Shown here piece by piece: positions 37,545 through 50,455 of a DNA stretch of 50,455 bases; the stretch's first letter is position 1, and every line of letters starts with the position of its first letter. The translations under genes and the position numbers were made by a program. The DNA is from Acidithiobacillus ferrivorans (GTDB taxonomy: Bacteria > Pseudomonadota > Gammaproteobacteria > Acidithiobacillales > Acidithiobacillaceae), in assembly GCA_020723125.1 (NCBI GenBank), contig DYJM01000003.1, forward strand, positions 8,634 through 59,088. The letters run 5' to 3'. The notes beneath the pieces were generated by a model. The model worked only from the letters and a program-made list of their open reading frames with translations, was not told the origin of the DNA and did not search any database.

Positions 37545-40500
37545 TTACGGATTTTCGCTGCTCAGCACGGTTTCTGCCAAAATGGGGGCAGCTTCTCCAC
37601 CAACTGCCAAGACTTCCCCACGATTCAGTCGCCGGCGATGTTCATGGTAGGCAAGGCCTGTTCCAGCGGGAACCAGACGACCGACGATGACGTTTTCCTT
37701 GAGGCCACGCAGGTCGTCCAGCTTTCCTGATACCGCTGCTTCGGTCAGTACACGCGTGGTTTCCTGGAAACTCGCCGCTGAAATAAAGGACTCGGTGGAC
37801 AAGCTGGCCTTGGTGATACCCAGCAGCATCGGCGTAAAGCGGGCCGGTTCCTTGCCATCCCGCTCCAACTGGGCATTTTCATCTTCAACCCGGGCCCGAT
37901 CCACCTGGTCGCCAGCAATAAAGGTTCCATCGCCACTGGAAGTCACCTCTACCCGCCGCAGCATCTGGCGCAGAATCACTTCAATGTGTTTGTCGTTGAT
38001 GCGCACGCCCTGTAAGCGATAGACGTCCTGCACTTCGTCGACAATGTAATTGGCAAGCGCCTGGACACCCAACACCCGCAAGATGTCGTGGGGTACAGGC
38101 TGGCCTTCTACCAGTTGCTCACCAGGAACAACACGCTCCCCTTCGTACACCGTAACATGACGGCCCTTGGGAATGAGATACTCATGCTGCTCAGCATTTT
38201 CGTCGGTAATGATGAGGCGCTGCTTACCCTTGGTATCCTTGCCAAAGCCGACAATGCCTTCGTGCTCCGCAATGATTGCAAAGTCCTTGGGACGACGGGC
38301 TTCAAACAACTCGGCCACACGTGGCAAACCACCCGTAATATCGCGGGTTTTCGTGGTACCGGCGGGCAGACGGGCCAAAATGTCGCCCGGGAATATCTCC
38401 ATCCCTTCCTGCACCGCAATAATCGCTCTGGCGGGCAGGAAATAACGCGCCGGCAAGTCGGTTCCCGGCAACTTAAGGTCTTGCCCCTTTTCATCGAGAA
38501 TGCCAATCACCGGGCGCAGATCCCGACCGTGCGCTGGACGCTGTTTTGCATCAATGACCATCAAGGTCGACAAACCAGTTATTTCGTCGGTCTGGATGGC
38601 CACGCTGGCACCTTCAACCGCATCCTTCAGCGATATTCTACCGCCCACCTCGCTGACAATCGGGCGGGTATGCGGATCCCATTCGGCAACCCGCATTCCG
38701 GCCGTCACCGGGGCATTATCATCGACCAGCAATGTGGCCCCGTAAGGCATTTTATAACGCTCTTTTTCGCGTCCCTGCTCGTCGGTCACGGTCACTTCAC
38801 CATTACGACCGACAACGACGTGACGACCACTGGAGTGCGTCACTACGCGCAAATTCGACTGATAATGGAATATGCCACCCTGTTTCACATCCAGACTGCT
38901 TTGCGCAGCAGAACGACTGGCGGCACCACCTATATGGAAAGTCCGCATGGTCAACTGGGTACCCGGTTCGCCGATGGACTGGGCGGCGATGACACCTACT
39001 GCCTCACCAGTATTGACCAGATGGCCCCGAGCCAGATCACGTCCATAACACAGGGCACAAACTCCGTGCCGCGAATGACAGGTGAGTGGTGAACGTACTT
39101 TCAGTGCATCCACACCCAGTGCGTCGAGCTGGCCCAAATGCTGCTCCGCCAACATGGTATTGCGGGGGATGACAATCTCCCCGGTATTCGGGTGCAGAAG
39201 GTCTTCGGACAGGACGCGGCCAAGCACCCGGTCGCGCAAGGGTTCGATGACTTCCCCCCCTTCCACCAGCGAAGTCATGGGCAGGCCTTCTTCCGATCCA
39301 CAATCGTGTTCAACCACCACCAGATCCTGGGTCACGTCCACCAGTCTGCGGGTCAGGTAACCGGAGTTTGCCGTTTTCAGCGCCGTATCTGCCAGTCCCT
39401 TACGTGCACCGTGGGTCGAGATGAAATACTGCAGAACGTTGAGTCCCTCTCGGAAATTCGCGGTAATAGGCGTTTCAATGATGGAGCCATCCGGCTTGGC
39501 CATCAGACCGCGCATACCGGCCAACTGACGAATCTGGGCCGCAGAACCACGCGCTCCGGAATCCGCCATCATGAAGATGGAGTTAAACGAATCCTGTTGC
39601 ACCTTGCTGCCGTCGGGGAGTTCAACGGTTTCCTTGCTGACCCGATCCATCATGGCTTTGGCCACTTCATCGGTCGCTCTTGACCAGATATCGACGACTT
39701 TATTGTAGCGTTCACCCTCGGTGACCAGACCCGAAGTATATTGGGCCTGAATGGCTTTGACCTCGTCTTCGGAGCGACTGAGAATGCCTTCCTTCTCCTG
39801 GGGGGTCACCATATCGCCGGCACCAAACGAAATACCCGCGCGGGTCGCCATACGGTAGCCGGTATACATCAGCTGATCCGCAAAAATGACCGTATCCTTG
39901 ATTCCCAGGGTGCGATAACACGTGTTGATCAGTTCGCCGATGACTTTTTTCTTCAGAACCCGGTTGATGATGCTGAAGGGCAGACCTTCGGGCAGAATAT
40001 CGCCGAGCAGCGCTCTGCCCACTGTGGTTTCAATGCGCTCGCCACGGAAACGGACCGTAATGCGGGCATGGAGTCCCACCTGACCGGTCTCATAGGCCCT
40101 ACGTACTTCGCGGATATCGGCGAACATACTGCCGGCACCCTTGGCATCAGCACGCTCCCGACTGGCATAGTAAAGTCCCAGCACAATATCCTGTGACGGG
40201 ACAATGACCGGATCACCATTGGCAGGACTGAGAATATTGTTGGTGGACATCATTAATGTCCGGGCTTCGAGCTGGGCTTCCAACGACAGCGGTACATGGA
40301 CCGCCATCTGGTCACCGTCAAAGTCGGCGTTGTAGGCCGCACAAACCAGCGGATGCAGCTGAATGGCCTTGCCTTCGATCAACACCGGCTCAAACGCCTG
40401 GATGCCCAGACGGTGCAGGGTCGGGGCGCGGTTCAGCATGACCGGATGCTCGCGAATGACTTCTTCGAGAATATCCCAAACCTCGGGTTTTTCCTGCTCT

Positions 40501-41711
40501 ACCAGGCGTTTGGCCGCCTTGATGGTCGTCGCCAAACCACGCTCTTCCAGTTTGTTGAAAATAAAGGGTTTGAACAACTCCAGCGCCATTTTCTTGGGAA
40601 GGCCACACTGATGCAGACGCAACTCCGGACCCACCACAATGACCGAACGGCCAGAGTAATCGACCCGCTTGCCCAGCAAGTTCTGGCGGAAACGTCCCTG
40701 TTTACCCTTGATCATATCCGCCAAGGACTTGAGCGGACGCTTGTTGGGGCCGGAAATGGCGCGACCACGACGACCATTATCCAGAAGGGCATCAACCGCT
40801 TCCTGCAACATGCGTTTTTCGTTGCGCACGATAATATCCGGCGCCTTCAGTTCCAACAGGCGCTTCAGACGGTTGTTGCGGTTAATAACGCGACGATACA
40901 AATCATTGAGATCCGAAGTCGCAAAACGACCACCATCCAAAGGCACCAGAGGACGCAGATCAGGTGGCAGTACCGGCAGAACTTCCATGATCATCCATTC
41001 CGGACGATTCCCTGAAGATTCGAAACCTTCCAGGATTTTCAGACGCTTGCTCAGTTTTTTGGTTTTGGTGTCGGAGTTGCTTTCGCGCAGTTCATTACGG
41101 ATACGTTCAATTTCCTGAGCCAGCGGAATGCCGCGCAGCAGGTCGCGAATACCTTCTGCCCCCATCTTGGCAACAAATTCGTCACCATGTTCTTCGAGGG
41201 CATCCAGGTATTGGTCTTCACTCATGATCAGACCACGTTCCAGCGCAGTCACACCAGGATCCACCACCACGTAAGCCTCAAAATAGAGAACCCGCTCAAT
41301 ATCCCGTAATGGCATATCCAGAATCATGCCCATACGACTGGGCAAGGACTTGAGGAACCAGATATGGGCTACCGGGCTGGCGAGTTCAATGTGGCCCATA
41401 CGCTCACGCCGCACACGCGCCTGGGTGACTTCCACACCACATTTTTCGCAGACCACGCCACGATGCTTGAGACGCTTGTACTTGCCACAAAGACATTCGT
41501 AGTCCTTGATCGGGCCGAAAATCTTGGCACAGAACAGACCCTCGCGCTCGGGCTTGAATGTCCGGTAGTTAATGGTTTCGGGCTTTTTTACTTCACCATA
41601 TGACCAGGACCGCACCTTGTCCGGAGAGGCAATGCCAATCCGTATGGCATCAAATTCTTCCTGCTGATCGTTCTGTTTGAAGAGCTTCAGTAAGTCTTTC
41701 AACGCATCCAT
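37545..41711 (-). CDS. rpoC: RNA polymerase beta' subunit
   Basis: A 1388-residue catalytic subunit. The N-terminal zinc ribbon ([20 protein letters not shown]), the Mg-binding NADFDGDQM near residue 460, the bridge helix and trigger-loop region, and a second zinc site built from a cysteine near residue 813 (HDCGSEEG) and [13 protein letters not shown] are present. Length is close to E. coli (1407). It follows rpoB by 24 nt. Confidence 0.98.
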   Translation of the reverse strand: MDALKDLLKLFKQNDQQEEFDAIRIGIASPDKVRSWSYGEVKKPETINYRTFKPEREGLFCAKIFGPIKDYECLCGKYKRLKHRGVVCEKCGVEVTQARVRRERMGHIELASPVAHIWFLKSLPSRMGMILDMPLRDIERVLYFEAYVVVDPGVTALERGLIMSEDQYLDALEEHGDEFVAKMGAEGIRDLLRGIPLAQEIERIRNELRESNSDTKTKKLSKRLKILEGFESSGNRPEWMIMEVLPVLPPDLRPLVPLDGGRFATSDLNDLYRRVINRNNRLKRLLELKAPDIIVRNEKRMLQEAVDALLDNGRRGRAISGPNKRPLKSLADMIKGKQGRFRQNLLGKRVDYSGRSVIVVGPELRLHQCGLPKKMALELFKPFIFNKLEERGLATTIKAAKRLVEQEKPEVWDILEEVIREHPVMLNRAPTLHRLGIQAFEPVLIEGKAIQLHPLVCAAYNADFDGDQMAVHVPLSLEAQLEARTLMMSTNNILSPANGDPVIVPSQDIVLGLYYASRERADAKGAGSMFADIREVRRAYETGQVGLHARITVRFRGERIETTVGRALLGDILPEGLPFSIINRVLKKKVIGELINTCYRTLGIKDTVIFADQLMYTGYRMATRAGISFGAGDMVTPQEKEGILSRSEDEVKAIQAQYTSGLVTEGERYNKVVDIWSRATDEVAKAMMDRVSKETVELPDGSKVQQDSFNSIFMMADSGARGSAAQIRQLAGMRGLMAKPDGSIIETPITANFREGLNVLQYFISTHGARKGLADTALKTANSGYLTRRLVDVTQDLVVVEHDCGSEEGLPMTSLVEGGEVIEPLRDRVLGRVLSEDLLHPNTGEIVIPRNTMLAEQHLGQLDALGVDALKVRSPLTCHSRHGVCALCYGRDLARGHLVNTGEAVGVIAAQSIGEPGTQLTMRTFHIGGAASRSAAQSSLDVKQGGIFHYQSNLRVVTHSSGRHVVVGRNGEVTVTDEQGREKERYKMPYGATLLVDDNAPVTAGMRVAEWDPHTRPIVSEVGGRISLKDAVEGASVAIQTDEITGLSTLMVIDAKQRPAHGRDLRPVIGILDEKGQDLKLPGTDLPARYFLPARAIIAVQEGMEIFPGDILARLPAGTTKTRDITGGLPRVAELFEARRPKDFAIIAEHEGIVGFGKDTKGKQRLIITDENAEQHEYLIPKGRHVTVYEGERVVPGEQLVEGQPVPHDILRVLGVQALANYIVDEVQDVYRLQGVRINDKHIEVILRQMLRRVEVTSSGDGTFIAGDQVDRARVEDENAQLERDGKEPARFTPMLLGITKASLSTESFISAASFQETTRVLTEAAVSGKLDDLRGLKENVIVGRLVPAGTGLAYHEHRRRLNRGEVLAVGGEAAPILAETVLSSENP

Positions 41712-41735
41712 CCTTGCCCGCCCGGGGCGGAAATA

Positions 41736-45824
<4,089 letters not shown>

Positions 45825-45893
45825 GGATGCTCCGCGCGACAACTGCAAGGTTCAGGGAAAACACTTAAAGCTGCTTTCCACAAACGATGAAGG

Positions 45894-45920
45894 GGCTGGC
45901 AACCGTATTTGTTGCCAGCC
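45894..45920 (-). terminator. Perfect hairpin in the rplL-rpoB gap (attenuator/processing site)
   Basis: GGCTGGCAAC and GTTGCCAGCC form a perfect 10-bp stem with a 7-nt loop, in the 126-nt gap between rplL and rpoB. No U-run follows, so it is not a simple terminator. E. coli has a partial attenuator and an RNase III site at the same place, so either role is plausible here. Confidence 0.5.
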
Positions 45921-45950
45921 GGATAAACTGCTTAATGCATATACAACAGA

Positions 45951-46340
45951 TTACTTGATCTCCGCCTCGGCACCAGCCTCGACGAGTTGGGCCTTGACGC
46001 TTTCGGCCTCAGCCTTGGCGACACCTTCTTTCACAGCCTTGGGCGCGCCGTCCACCAGATCCTTGGCTTCTTTCAGGCCAAGACCGGTAATGGCACGCAC
46101 TACCTTGATGGTGTTCACCTTGTTGGCACCTGCACTGGTCAGAATGACATCAAATTCAGTTTGTTCTTCTGCTGCAGCAGCTCCATCACCACCACCAGCA
46201 GCACCACCGGCAGGGGCGGCAACGGCTACTGCGGCTGCAGAAACACCAAATTTTTCTTCCATTTCCTTGATCAGTTCGGAAAGTTCCAGAACCGTCATGC
46301 CTGCAATAGCGTCTAAAATTTCAGCTTTGGACAATGCCAT
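45951..46340 (-). CDS. rplL: 50S ribosomal protein L7/L12
   Basis: A 129-residue stalk protein. N-terminal dimer domain, an Ala/Gly hinge ([19 protein letters not shown]), and the factor-binding C-terminal domain ([25 protein letters not shown], with KEGV). Present in several copies per ribosome, bound through L10. Confidence 0.97.
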   Translation of the reverse strand: MALSKAEILDAIAGMTVLELSELIKEMEEKFGVSAAAVAVAAPAGGAAGGGDGAAAAEEQTEFDVILTSAGANKVNTIKVVRAITGLGLKEAKDLVDGAPKAVKEGVAKAEAESVKAQLVEAGAEAEIK

Positions 46341-46370
46341 TTTTACAACTCCTTCATCATTAATTTTGAG

Positions 46371-46892
46371 TTAGGCAGCGCGTTGATCGCGAACTGCTGC
46401 AAGGACCCGAACAAAACGACTCGGAACCTCGTTGAGGGTGCGTACGAAACCGGATACGGGTGCCTGCATGGTGCCGAGCAACTTGGCCAGCAATTCTTCA
46501 CGAGACGGCATTTTGCTCAATTGGGCAATAGCCGCAGCATCAATCTGCTTGCCACTCAATACGCCACCGGTAACCACCAGCTTGTCAAAACGCTTGGCGA
46601 ACTCCGTAAAAATTTTGGCCAATGCCACCGGATCTTCCGCCGCTCCAAATACCAGGGGTCCCTTCAACAAAGAGTCCATGACCGCGAATGGCGTGCCCGC
46701 CAGGGCCCGCTTCAACAGCGTGTTTTTTACCACCTGAACATGTACGGACTGTTTCAGAGCTTCTGCCCGAAACGCCGTCATTTGTGCCACAGTCAAACCA
46801 CGATACTCTGCTACCACAGTGGCTTGCGCCTCTGCGATTTTGGCTTGAAGGGCGATGACGACCTGTTCCTTTTCTGCGAGTTTGAGACTCAC
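46371..46892 (-). CDS. rplJ: 50S ribosomal protein L10
   Basis: A 173-residue stalk-base protein ([36 protein letters not shown]) that carries L7/L12. It is likely autoregulated through the leader directly upstream. Confidence 0.97.
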   Translation of the reverse strand: MSLKLAEKEQVVIALQAKIAEAQATVVAEYRGLTVAQMTAFRAEALKQSVHVQVVKNTLLKRALAGTPFAVMDSLLKGPLVFGAAEDPVALAKIFTEFAKRFDKLVVTGGVLSGKQIDAAAIAQLSKMPSREELLAKLLGTMQAPVSGFVRTLNEVPSRFVRVLAAVRDQRAA

Positions 46893-47034
46893 GTGAATGT
46901 CACCTCCTATCTAACCGAGGCGGCCAAAAGGCTGGCGCGCCGTCGCCTACGCAGGGAAAAACATTAAGGCTTGCGCCCCCTGCGGTCTTTGTACGCCGGC
47001 TCACGCCGACCTTTCCGCCCGAAGACAGAAACTG
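46893..47034 (-). promoter_or_regulatory. L10 (rplJ) mRNA leader
   Basis: The 142-nt rplA-rplJ gap can fold with CGCAGGG (46978-46984) pairing to CCCTGCG (46950-46956) around GGCGCAAGCC, on the minus strand, followed by AGGCGACGGC. Position and shape fit the ribosomal L10 leader, which the L10-L7/L12 complex binds to repress rplJ and rplL. AGGAGGT ends the region before the rplJ start. Confidence 0.6.
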
Positions 47035-47727
47035 TTACACCAAGCCAGAAAGATCTACGCCGACCCCGGGACCCATGGTCGGAGACAAACTGACTTTACG
47101 AATATAAATGCCCTTGCTGGTAGCCGGTTTGGCTTTACGCAAGCTGTCAATCAGCGCCATCAGGTTTTCCTGCAGAGCTTTAACTTCGAAGGAAGCCTTG
47201 CCAATACTGCTATGCACAATACCGCCCTTGTCGGCACGGTAACGCACCTGACCACCCTTGGCATTGACTACTGCGGTACGCAGATCTGCCGTGACGGTAC
47301 CCACTTTGGGGTTTGGCATCAAACCTCGCGGCCCCAGAACCGGGCCCAAAGTGCCGACAATACGCATCGCATCTGGAGTGGCAATGACCACGTCAAAATC
47401 CATCTGTCCGGCCTTGACCTGTTCGGCCAAATCTTCCATGCCAACAATGTCAGCTCCAGCTTCACGGGCTTCATTAGCCTTGTCAGCCGTTGCAAACACG
47501 GCGACCCGCATTTGTTTACCGGTACCATTGGGCAACACTACCGCGCCGCGAACCACCTGATCGGATTTGCGGGGATCAATCCCCAGACCGACTGCGACAT
47601 CTACTGATTCATCGAACTTGGCCGTGGCCATTTTCTTGACCAGTTCCAATGCTTCTTCAATGGCGTAGCGTTGGTTGCGATTGACCAAATCACGAGCAGC
47701 GGTACTCCGTTTGGATTTATTAGCCAT
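47035..47727 (-). CDS. rplA: 50S ribosomal protein L1
   Basis: A 230-residue protein of the L1 stalk. [20 protein letters not shown] and [15 protein letters not shown] are diagnostic. In E. coli it represses rplK-rplA translation. It follows rplK by 3 nt. Confidence 0.97.
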   Translation of the reverse strand: MANKSKRSTAARDLVNRNQRYAIEEALELVKKMATAKFDESVDVAVGLGIDPRKSDQVVRGAVVLPNGTGKQMRVAVFATADKANEAREAGADIVGMEDLAEQVKAGQMDFDVVIATPDAMRIVGTLGPVLGPRGLMPNPKVGTVTADLRTAVVNAKGGQVRYRADKGGIVHSSIGKASFEVKALQENLMALIDSLRKAKPATSKGIYIRKVSLSPTMGPGVGVDLSGLV

Positions 47728-47730
47728 GTC

Positions 47731-48159
47731 TTAGCCCTCCACCGTCAGGCCCATGCTCCGGGCAGTACCACGCACACTCCGTTTGGCCGATTCGAGATTT
47801 TCGGTATTGAGATCGGGCATCTTGGTCTTGGCGATTTCCTCGACCTGTGCCTCTGTCACCTTACCAACCTTCATGGTATTTGGACGGCCGCTACCTTTCG
47901 GCAAGCCTGCAGCTTTCATCAACAACACGGCAGCGGGTGGGGTTTTAACTTCAAAAGTAAAACTTTTGTCTGCAAATACTGTAATCACCACGGGCAAAGG
48001 CAAACCGGGTTCTACGCCCTGAGTTTGGGCATTGAAAGCCTTGCAAAATTCCATGATGTTGAGGCCGCGCTGACCCAAGGCCGGGCCAATGGGCGGACTC
48101 GGGTTGGCTTGGGTAGCCTTAACCTGTAATTTGATATAACCTGTTATTTTCTTTGCCAT
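47731..48159 (-). CDS. rplK: 50S ribosomal protein L11
   Basis: A 142-residue protein at the GTPase centre. [29 protein letters not shown] and the C-terminal [12 protein letters not shown] are typical. Prolines of the N-domain (thiostrepton site) are present. Confidence 0.97.
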   Translation of the reverse strand: MAKKITGYIKLQVKATQANPSPPIGPALGQRGLNIMEFCKAFNAQTQGVEPGLPLPVVITVFADKSFTFEVKTPPAAVLLMKAAGLPKGSGRPNTMKVGKVTEAQVEEIAKTKMPDLNTENLESAKRSVRGTARSMGLTVEG

Positions 48160-48212
48160 TACTCAGCTCCTGTGAGGTGCAAACGCCGTCAGGCTCCCTC
48201 GTCATGTAACCG

Positions 48213-48746
48213 TCAGACTTTTTCTACCTGACCGAAATCCAGCTCTACGGGGGTGGAGCGACCAAAAATGGTGACCGATACCCGCAGTTTACTTTTCTCA
48301 AAATTGACTTCTTCAACCACACCATTGAAGTCCTTGAAAGGACCGTCGATGACCCGCACCTGCTCGCCCGCATCGAAACTGAATTTCGGACGCGGCTTTT
48401 CAACGCCTTCCTTGATGCGATCCATGATGGCATCGGTCTCTGCATCACTGAGCGGATGCGGACGCCCGACCGAGCCGCCCACAAAACCGGTGACCCTGGG
48501 CGTGCTTTTTACCAGGTGCCAGGTTGTATCATCCATTTCCATTTGCACGAGAACGTAGCCTGGATAAAACATGCGCTGTGAATTGGTTTTTTGACCATTG
48601 CGCATTTCCACGACTTCTTCCACGGGGACCAGTATCTCGCCAAAACAATCGCCAAGACCCTCGCGTTGCGCCCGCTCGCGAATTTCTGCCTGAACTTTCT
48701 TCTCAAAACCCGAGAATGCATGCACTACATACCAACGCATAGCCAT
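48213..48746 (-). CDS. nusG: Transcription antitermination/elongation factor NusG
   Basis: A 177-residue protein with the NGN domain ([28 protein letters not shown]) and a C-terminal KOW domain ([21 protein letters not shown]) that links RNA polymerase to Rho or S10. It begins immediately after the secE stop. Confidence 0.97.
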   Translation of the reverse strand: MAMRWYVVHAFSGFEKKVQAEIRERAQREGLGDCFGEILVPVEEVVEMRNGQKTNSQRMFYPGYVLVQMEMDDTTWHLVKSTPRVTGFVGGSVGRPHPLSDAETDAIMDRIKEGVEKPRPKFSFDAGEQVRVIDGPFKDFNGVVEEVNFEKSKLRVSVTIFGRSTPVELDFGQVEKV

Positions 48747-49097
48747 TTAGCCAACTCCTCCGAGTAGTAGCCGTACCACACCAAGGAGTGCCAGATCGAC
48801 CAACCACAGAAAGGCCGCAATAACGGCAATCAACCCTATGATTATGGCAGTGCTCCGCAATACTTCAGGGCGGGTTGGCCAGACGACTTTCAGCAATTCA
48901 AGATATGCTTCCCGAAAAAATACCAAAAGCTTCTTTCCGCTTTCACTATAGGCAAACAAGCCTGCGGCAATCAGCAGGCCGACTGCCAACCCAACACTCG
49001 GGTAATACGTCCCGATACGCGTGGGCATCAGAAAATACGCGAACACCCCGAGGGCAGCGAAACCTGCCGCAAAATAGAGCTTCACTTTTTCCGACAT
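48747..49097 (-). CDS. secE: Preprotein translocase subunit SecE
   Basis: The ATG at 49097 gives 116 residues; the track start at 49178 reads through the tRNA-Trp gene and is rejected. Three membrane helices, as in E. coli, with the conserved cytosolic ELLKVVWPTRPEVLRST before the last helix. It clamps the two halves of SecY. Confidence 0.95.
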   Translation of the reverse strand: MSEKVKLYFAAGFAALGVFAYFLMPTRIGTYYPSVGLAVGLLIAAGLFAYSESGKKLLVFFREAYLELLKVVWPTRPEVLRSTAIIIGLIAVIAAFLWLVDLALLGVVRLLLGGVG

Positions 49098-49117
49098 GAC
49101 CACCGCACCTTTAATAA

Positions 49118-49193
49118 TGGCAGGGCAGGAGGGGATCGAACCCCCAACCTGCGGTTTTGGAGACCGCTGCTCTACCAATTGAGCTACTGCCCT
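49118..49193 (-). tRNA. trnW: tRNA-Trp (CCA anticodon)
   Basis: A 76-nt cloverleaf on the minus strand with encoded CCA end. Acceptor AGGGCAG pairs with CTGCCCT; D-loop AGCTCAATTGGTAGAGC; anticodon loop TCTCCAAAAC gives CCA; T-arm GGGGGTTCGATCCCC. Its place between tuf and secE is common in proteobacteria. Confidence 0.97.
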
Positions 49194-49203
49194 GCAGACG
49201 GCA

Positions 49204-49224
49204 AACGGCGGTCAGGCCGCCGTT
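49204..49224 (-). terminator. Hairpin between tRNA-Trp and tuf2
   Basis: AACGGCGG, a 5-nt loop and CCGCCGTT form a perfect 8-bp stem, 22 nt after the tuf2 stop and 11 nt before the tRNA. Only TTT follows, so it may be a weak terminator or an RNase processing signal that frees the tRNA. Confidence 0.45.
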
Positions 49225-49245
49225 CAACTTTACAACTAAACTGAC

Positions 49246-50436
49246 TTACTCGACTACCTTGGAGACGACGCCGGCACCCACCGTACGGCCACCTTCACGT
49301 ACCGCAAAGCGCAAGCCTTCTTCCATCGCAATCGGGGCAATCAGAGTCACCTTGAACTGGACGTTGTCACCGGGCATCACCATCTCTACCCCTTCCGGCA
49401 ATTCCACAGCGCCCGTCACGTCCGTGGTCCGGAAGTAAAACTGCGGACGGTAGCCATTGAAGAACGGCGTGTGACGTCCGCCTTCTTCTTTCGACAACAC
49501 ATACACTTCCGCTTCAAAACGGGTGTGCGGCTTGATGCTGCCCGGCTTGGCCAACACCTGCCCACGCTCCACTTCGTCCTTCTTGGTGCCACGCAGCAAC
49601 ACGCCGACGTTGTCTCCAGCCTCTCCCTGATCCAGTATCTTCCGGAACATTTCCACACCGGTGACAATGCTCTTGGCGGTGTCGCGAATGCCGATGATTT
49701 CAATTTCATCTCCGACCTTGACAACCCCTCGCTCAATACGACCGGTGACCACCGTGCCCCGTCCGGATATCGAGAAGACGTCTTCAATCGGCATCAGGAA
49801 GGGCTTGTCAACCGGACGCTCCGGCAGCGGAATGTAGCTGTCCAGGGCCTCTGCGAGTTTGAAAATGGCGGGCTCGCCGATGTCGCTCTGATCGCCTTCC
49901 AGGGCCTTCAGGGCGGAGCCAATGACCACCGGGATATCGTCTCCCGGGAAATCGTACTTGGACAGCAGTTCGCGCACTTCCATTTCGACCAGCTCCAGCA
50001 GTTCGGCGTCATCCACCATGTCGGCCTTGTTCAGGAACACGACAATGTAGGGTACGCCCACCTGCCGGGCCAGCAGGATGTGTTCACGGGTCTGCGGCAT
50101 GGGGCCGTCCGCCGCCGAGCAGACCAGAATGGCTCCATCCATCTGCGCCGCTCCGGTGATCATGTTCTTGACATAGTCGGCGTGTCCGGGGCAGTCCACG
50201 TGGGCGTAGTGTCGCGATTCCGTCTCATACTCCACGTGCGAGGTCGCGATCGTGATGCCACGTGCCCGCTCTTCCGGCGCGTTGTCAATCTGATCATAGG
50301 CCCGTACTTCTCCACCAAACTTCGCCGACAGCACCTTCGTCAGCGCCGCCGTCAATGTGGTCTTCCCATGGTCCACGTGACCAATCGTTCCCACGTTTAC
50401 ATGCGGCTTCGTCCGCTCAAATTTCCCTTTGGACAT
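49246..50436 (-). CDS. tuf: Elongation factor Tu, copy 2
   Basis: A second complete 396-residue EF-Tu, encoding the same protein as copy 1 and differing by eye at one silent base (49255). It leads the tRNA-Trp-secE-nusG group; its promoter lies beyond the window edge, with only 19 bases shown upstream (containing GGGGAG as Shine-Dalgarno). Confidence 0.98.
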   Translation of the reverse strand: MSKGKFERTKPHVNVGTIGHVDHGKTTLTAALTKVLSAKFGGEVRAYDQIDNAPEERARGITIATSHVEYETESRHYAHVDCPGHADYVKNMITGAAQMDGAILVCSAADGPMPQTREHILLARQVGVPYIVVFLNKADMVDDAELLELVEMEVRELLSKYDFPGDDIPVVIGSALKALEGDQSDIGEPAIFKLAEALDSYIPLPERPVDKPFLMPIEDVFSISGRGTVVTGRIERGVVKVGDEIEIIGIRDTAKSIVTGVEMFRKILDQGEAGDNVGVLLRGTKKDEVERGQVLAKPGSIKPHTRFEAEVYVLSKEEGGRHTPFFNGYRPQFYFRTTDVTGAVELPEGVEMVMPGDNVQFKVTLIAPIAMEEGLRFAVREGGRTVGAGVVSKVVE

Positions 50437-50455
50437 CAGAAACTCCCCAAGAAAA

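Noticed and set aside
46140-46240. Low-complexity Ala/Gly tract as a repeat
   Set aside because: It is the normal flexible hinge of L7/L12.
49098-49178. N-terminal extension of SecE in the ORF track
   Set aside because: The added residues are translated from the tRNA-Trp gene; the ATG at 49097 is the real start.

Overview
The window is the chromosomal core of a proteobacterium, most probably Acidithiobacillus or a close relative in the Acidithiobacillia. This assignment is an inference. It rests on a Tat-exported small HiPIP resembling the 'Iro' protein of A. ferrooxidans, a DsrE-family sulfur protein, arsenic and metal-resistance genes, and a gene order that mixes gammaproteobacterial blocks (ispD-ispF-truD, tuf-tRNA-Trp-secE-nusG, coaBC-dut opposite radC) with a Firmicutes-like secY-adk-infA order. 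No CRISPR array, insertion sequence, prophage or rRNA operon was seen. No gene-free stretch exceeds 300 bases; the largest gaps are 1445-1647 and 11489-11715.

Left part (1-19.0 kb): short housekeeping and stress operons on both strands. In order: an APC permease (-); a 3'-truncated arsH (+); trxB and an Smr-domain gene (+); a MerR regulator with a CopZ-like metallochaperone (-); ispD-ispF-truD (-), preceded by a 27-codon basic reading frame missing from the ORF track; mfd-serB (+); a folded intergenic element; a glutathione-reductase-like flavoenzyme (+) with a clear terminator; radC-dgkA-DUF948-YtxH-dsrE-hpt-mtnP (-); coaBC-dut (+); and a HiPIP gene (-). hpt and mtnP make biochemical sense together: methylthioinosine phosphorolysis yields hypoxanthine, which hpt returns to IMP.

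Right part (19.1-50.4 kb): one uninterrupted minus-strand array of translation and transcription genes. Reading with transcription it runs tuf2, tRNA-Trp, secE, nusG, rplK, rplA, L10 leader, rplJ, rplL, rpoB, rpoC, (consensus promoter), rpsL, rpsG, fusA, tuf1, rpsJ, rplC, rplD, rplW, rplB, rpsS, rplV, rpsC, rplP, rpmC, rpsQ, rplN, rplX, rplE, rpsN, rpsH, rplF, rplR, rpsE, rpmD, rplO, secY, adk, infA, rpmJ, rpsM, rpsK, rpsD, rpoA, rplQ, terminator. The E. coli rif, str, S10, spc and alpha operons are thus contiguous, with many 1-8 nt overlaps. rpmJ is too short for the ORF track and was recovered by eye.

Most notable observations: (1) the two tuf genes appear identical except for one silent base, and that base lies in the Shine-Dalgarno sequence that tuf1 supplies to the overlapping rpsJ start; (2) a multi-stem intergenic element between serB and the reductase gene; (3) a possible arginine/leucine-rich microprotein translationally coupled to ispD; (4) zinc-ligand forms of S4, S14 and adenylate kinase; (5) the arsH remnant. 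No wholly new multi-gene system was recognised; this is mainly conserved core genome with regulatory and small-gene oddities.
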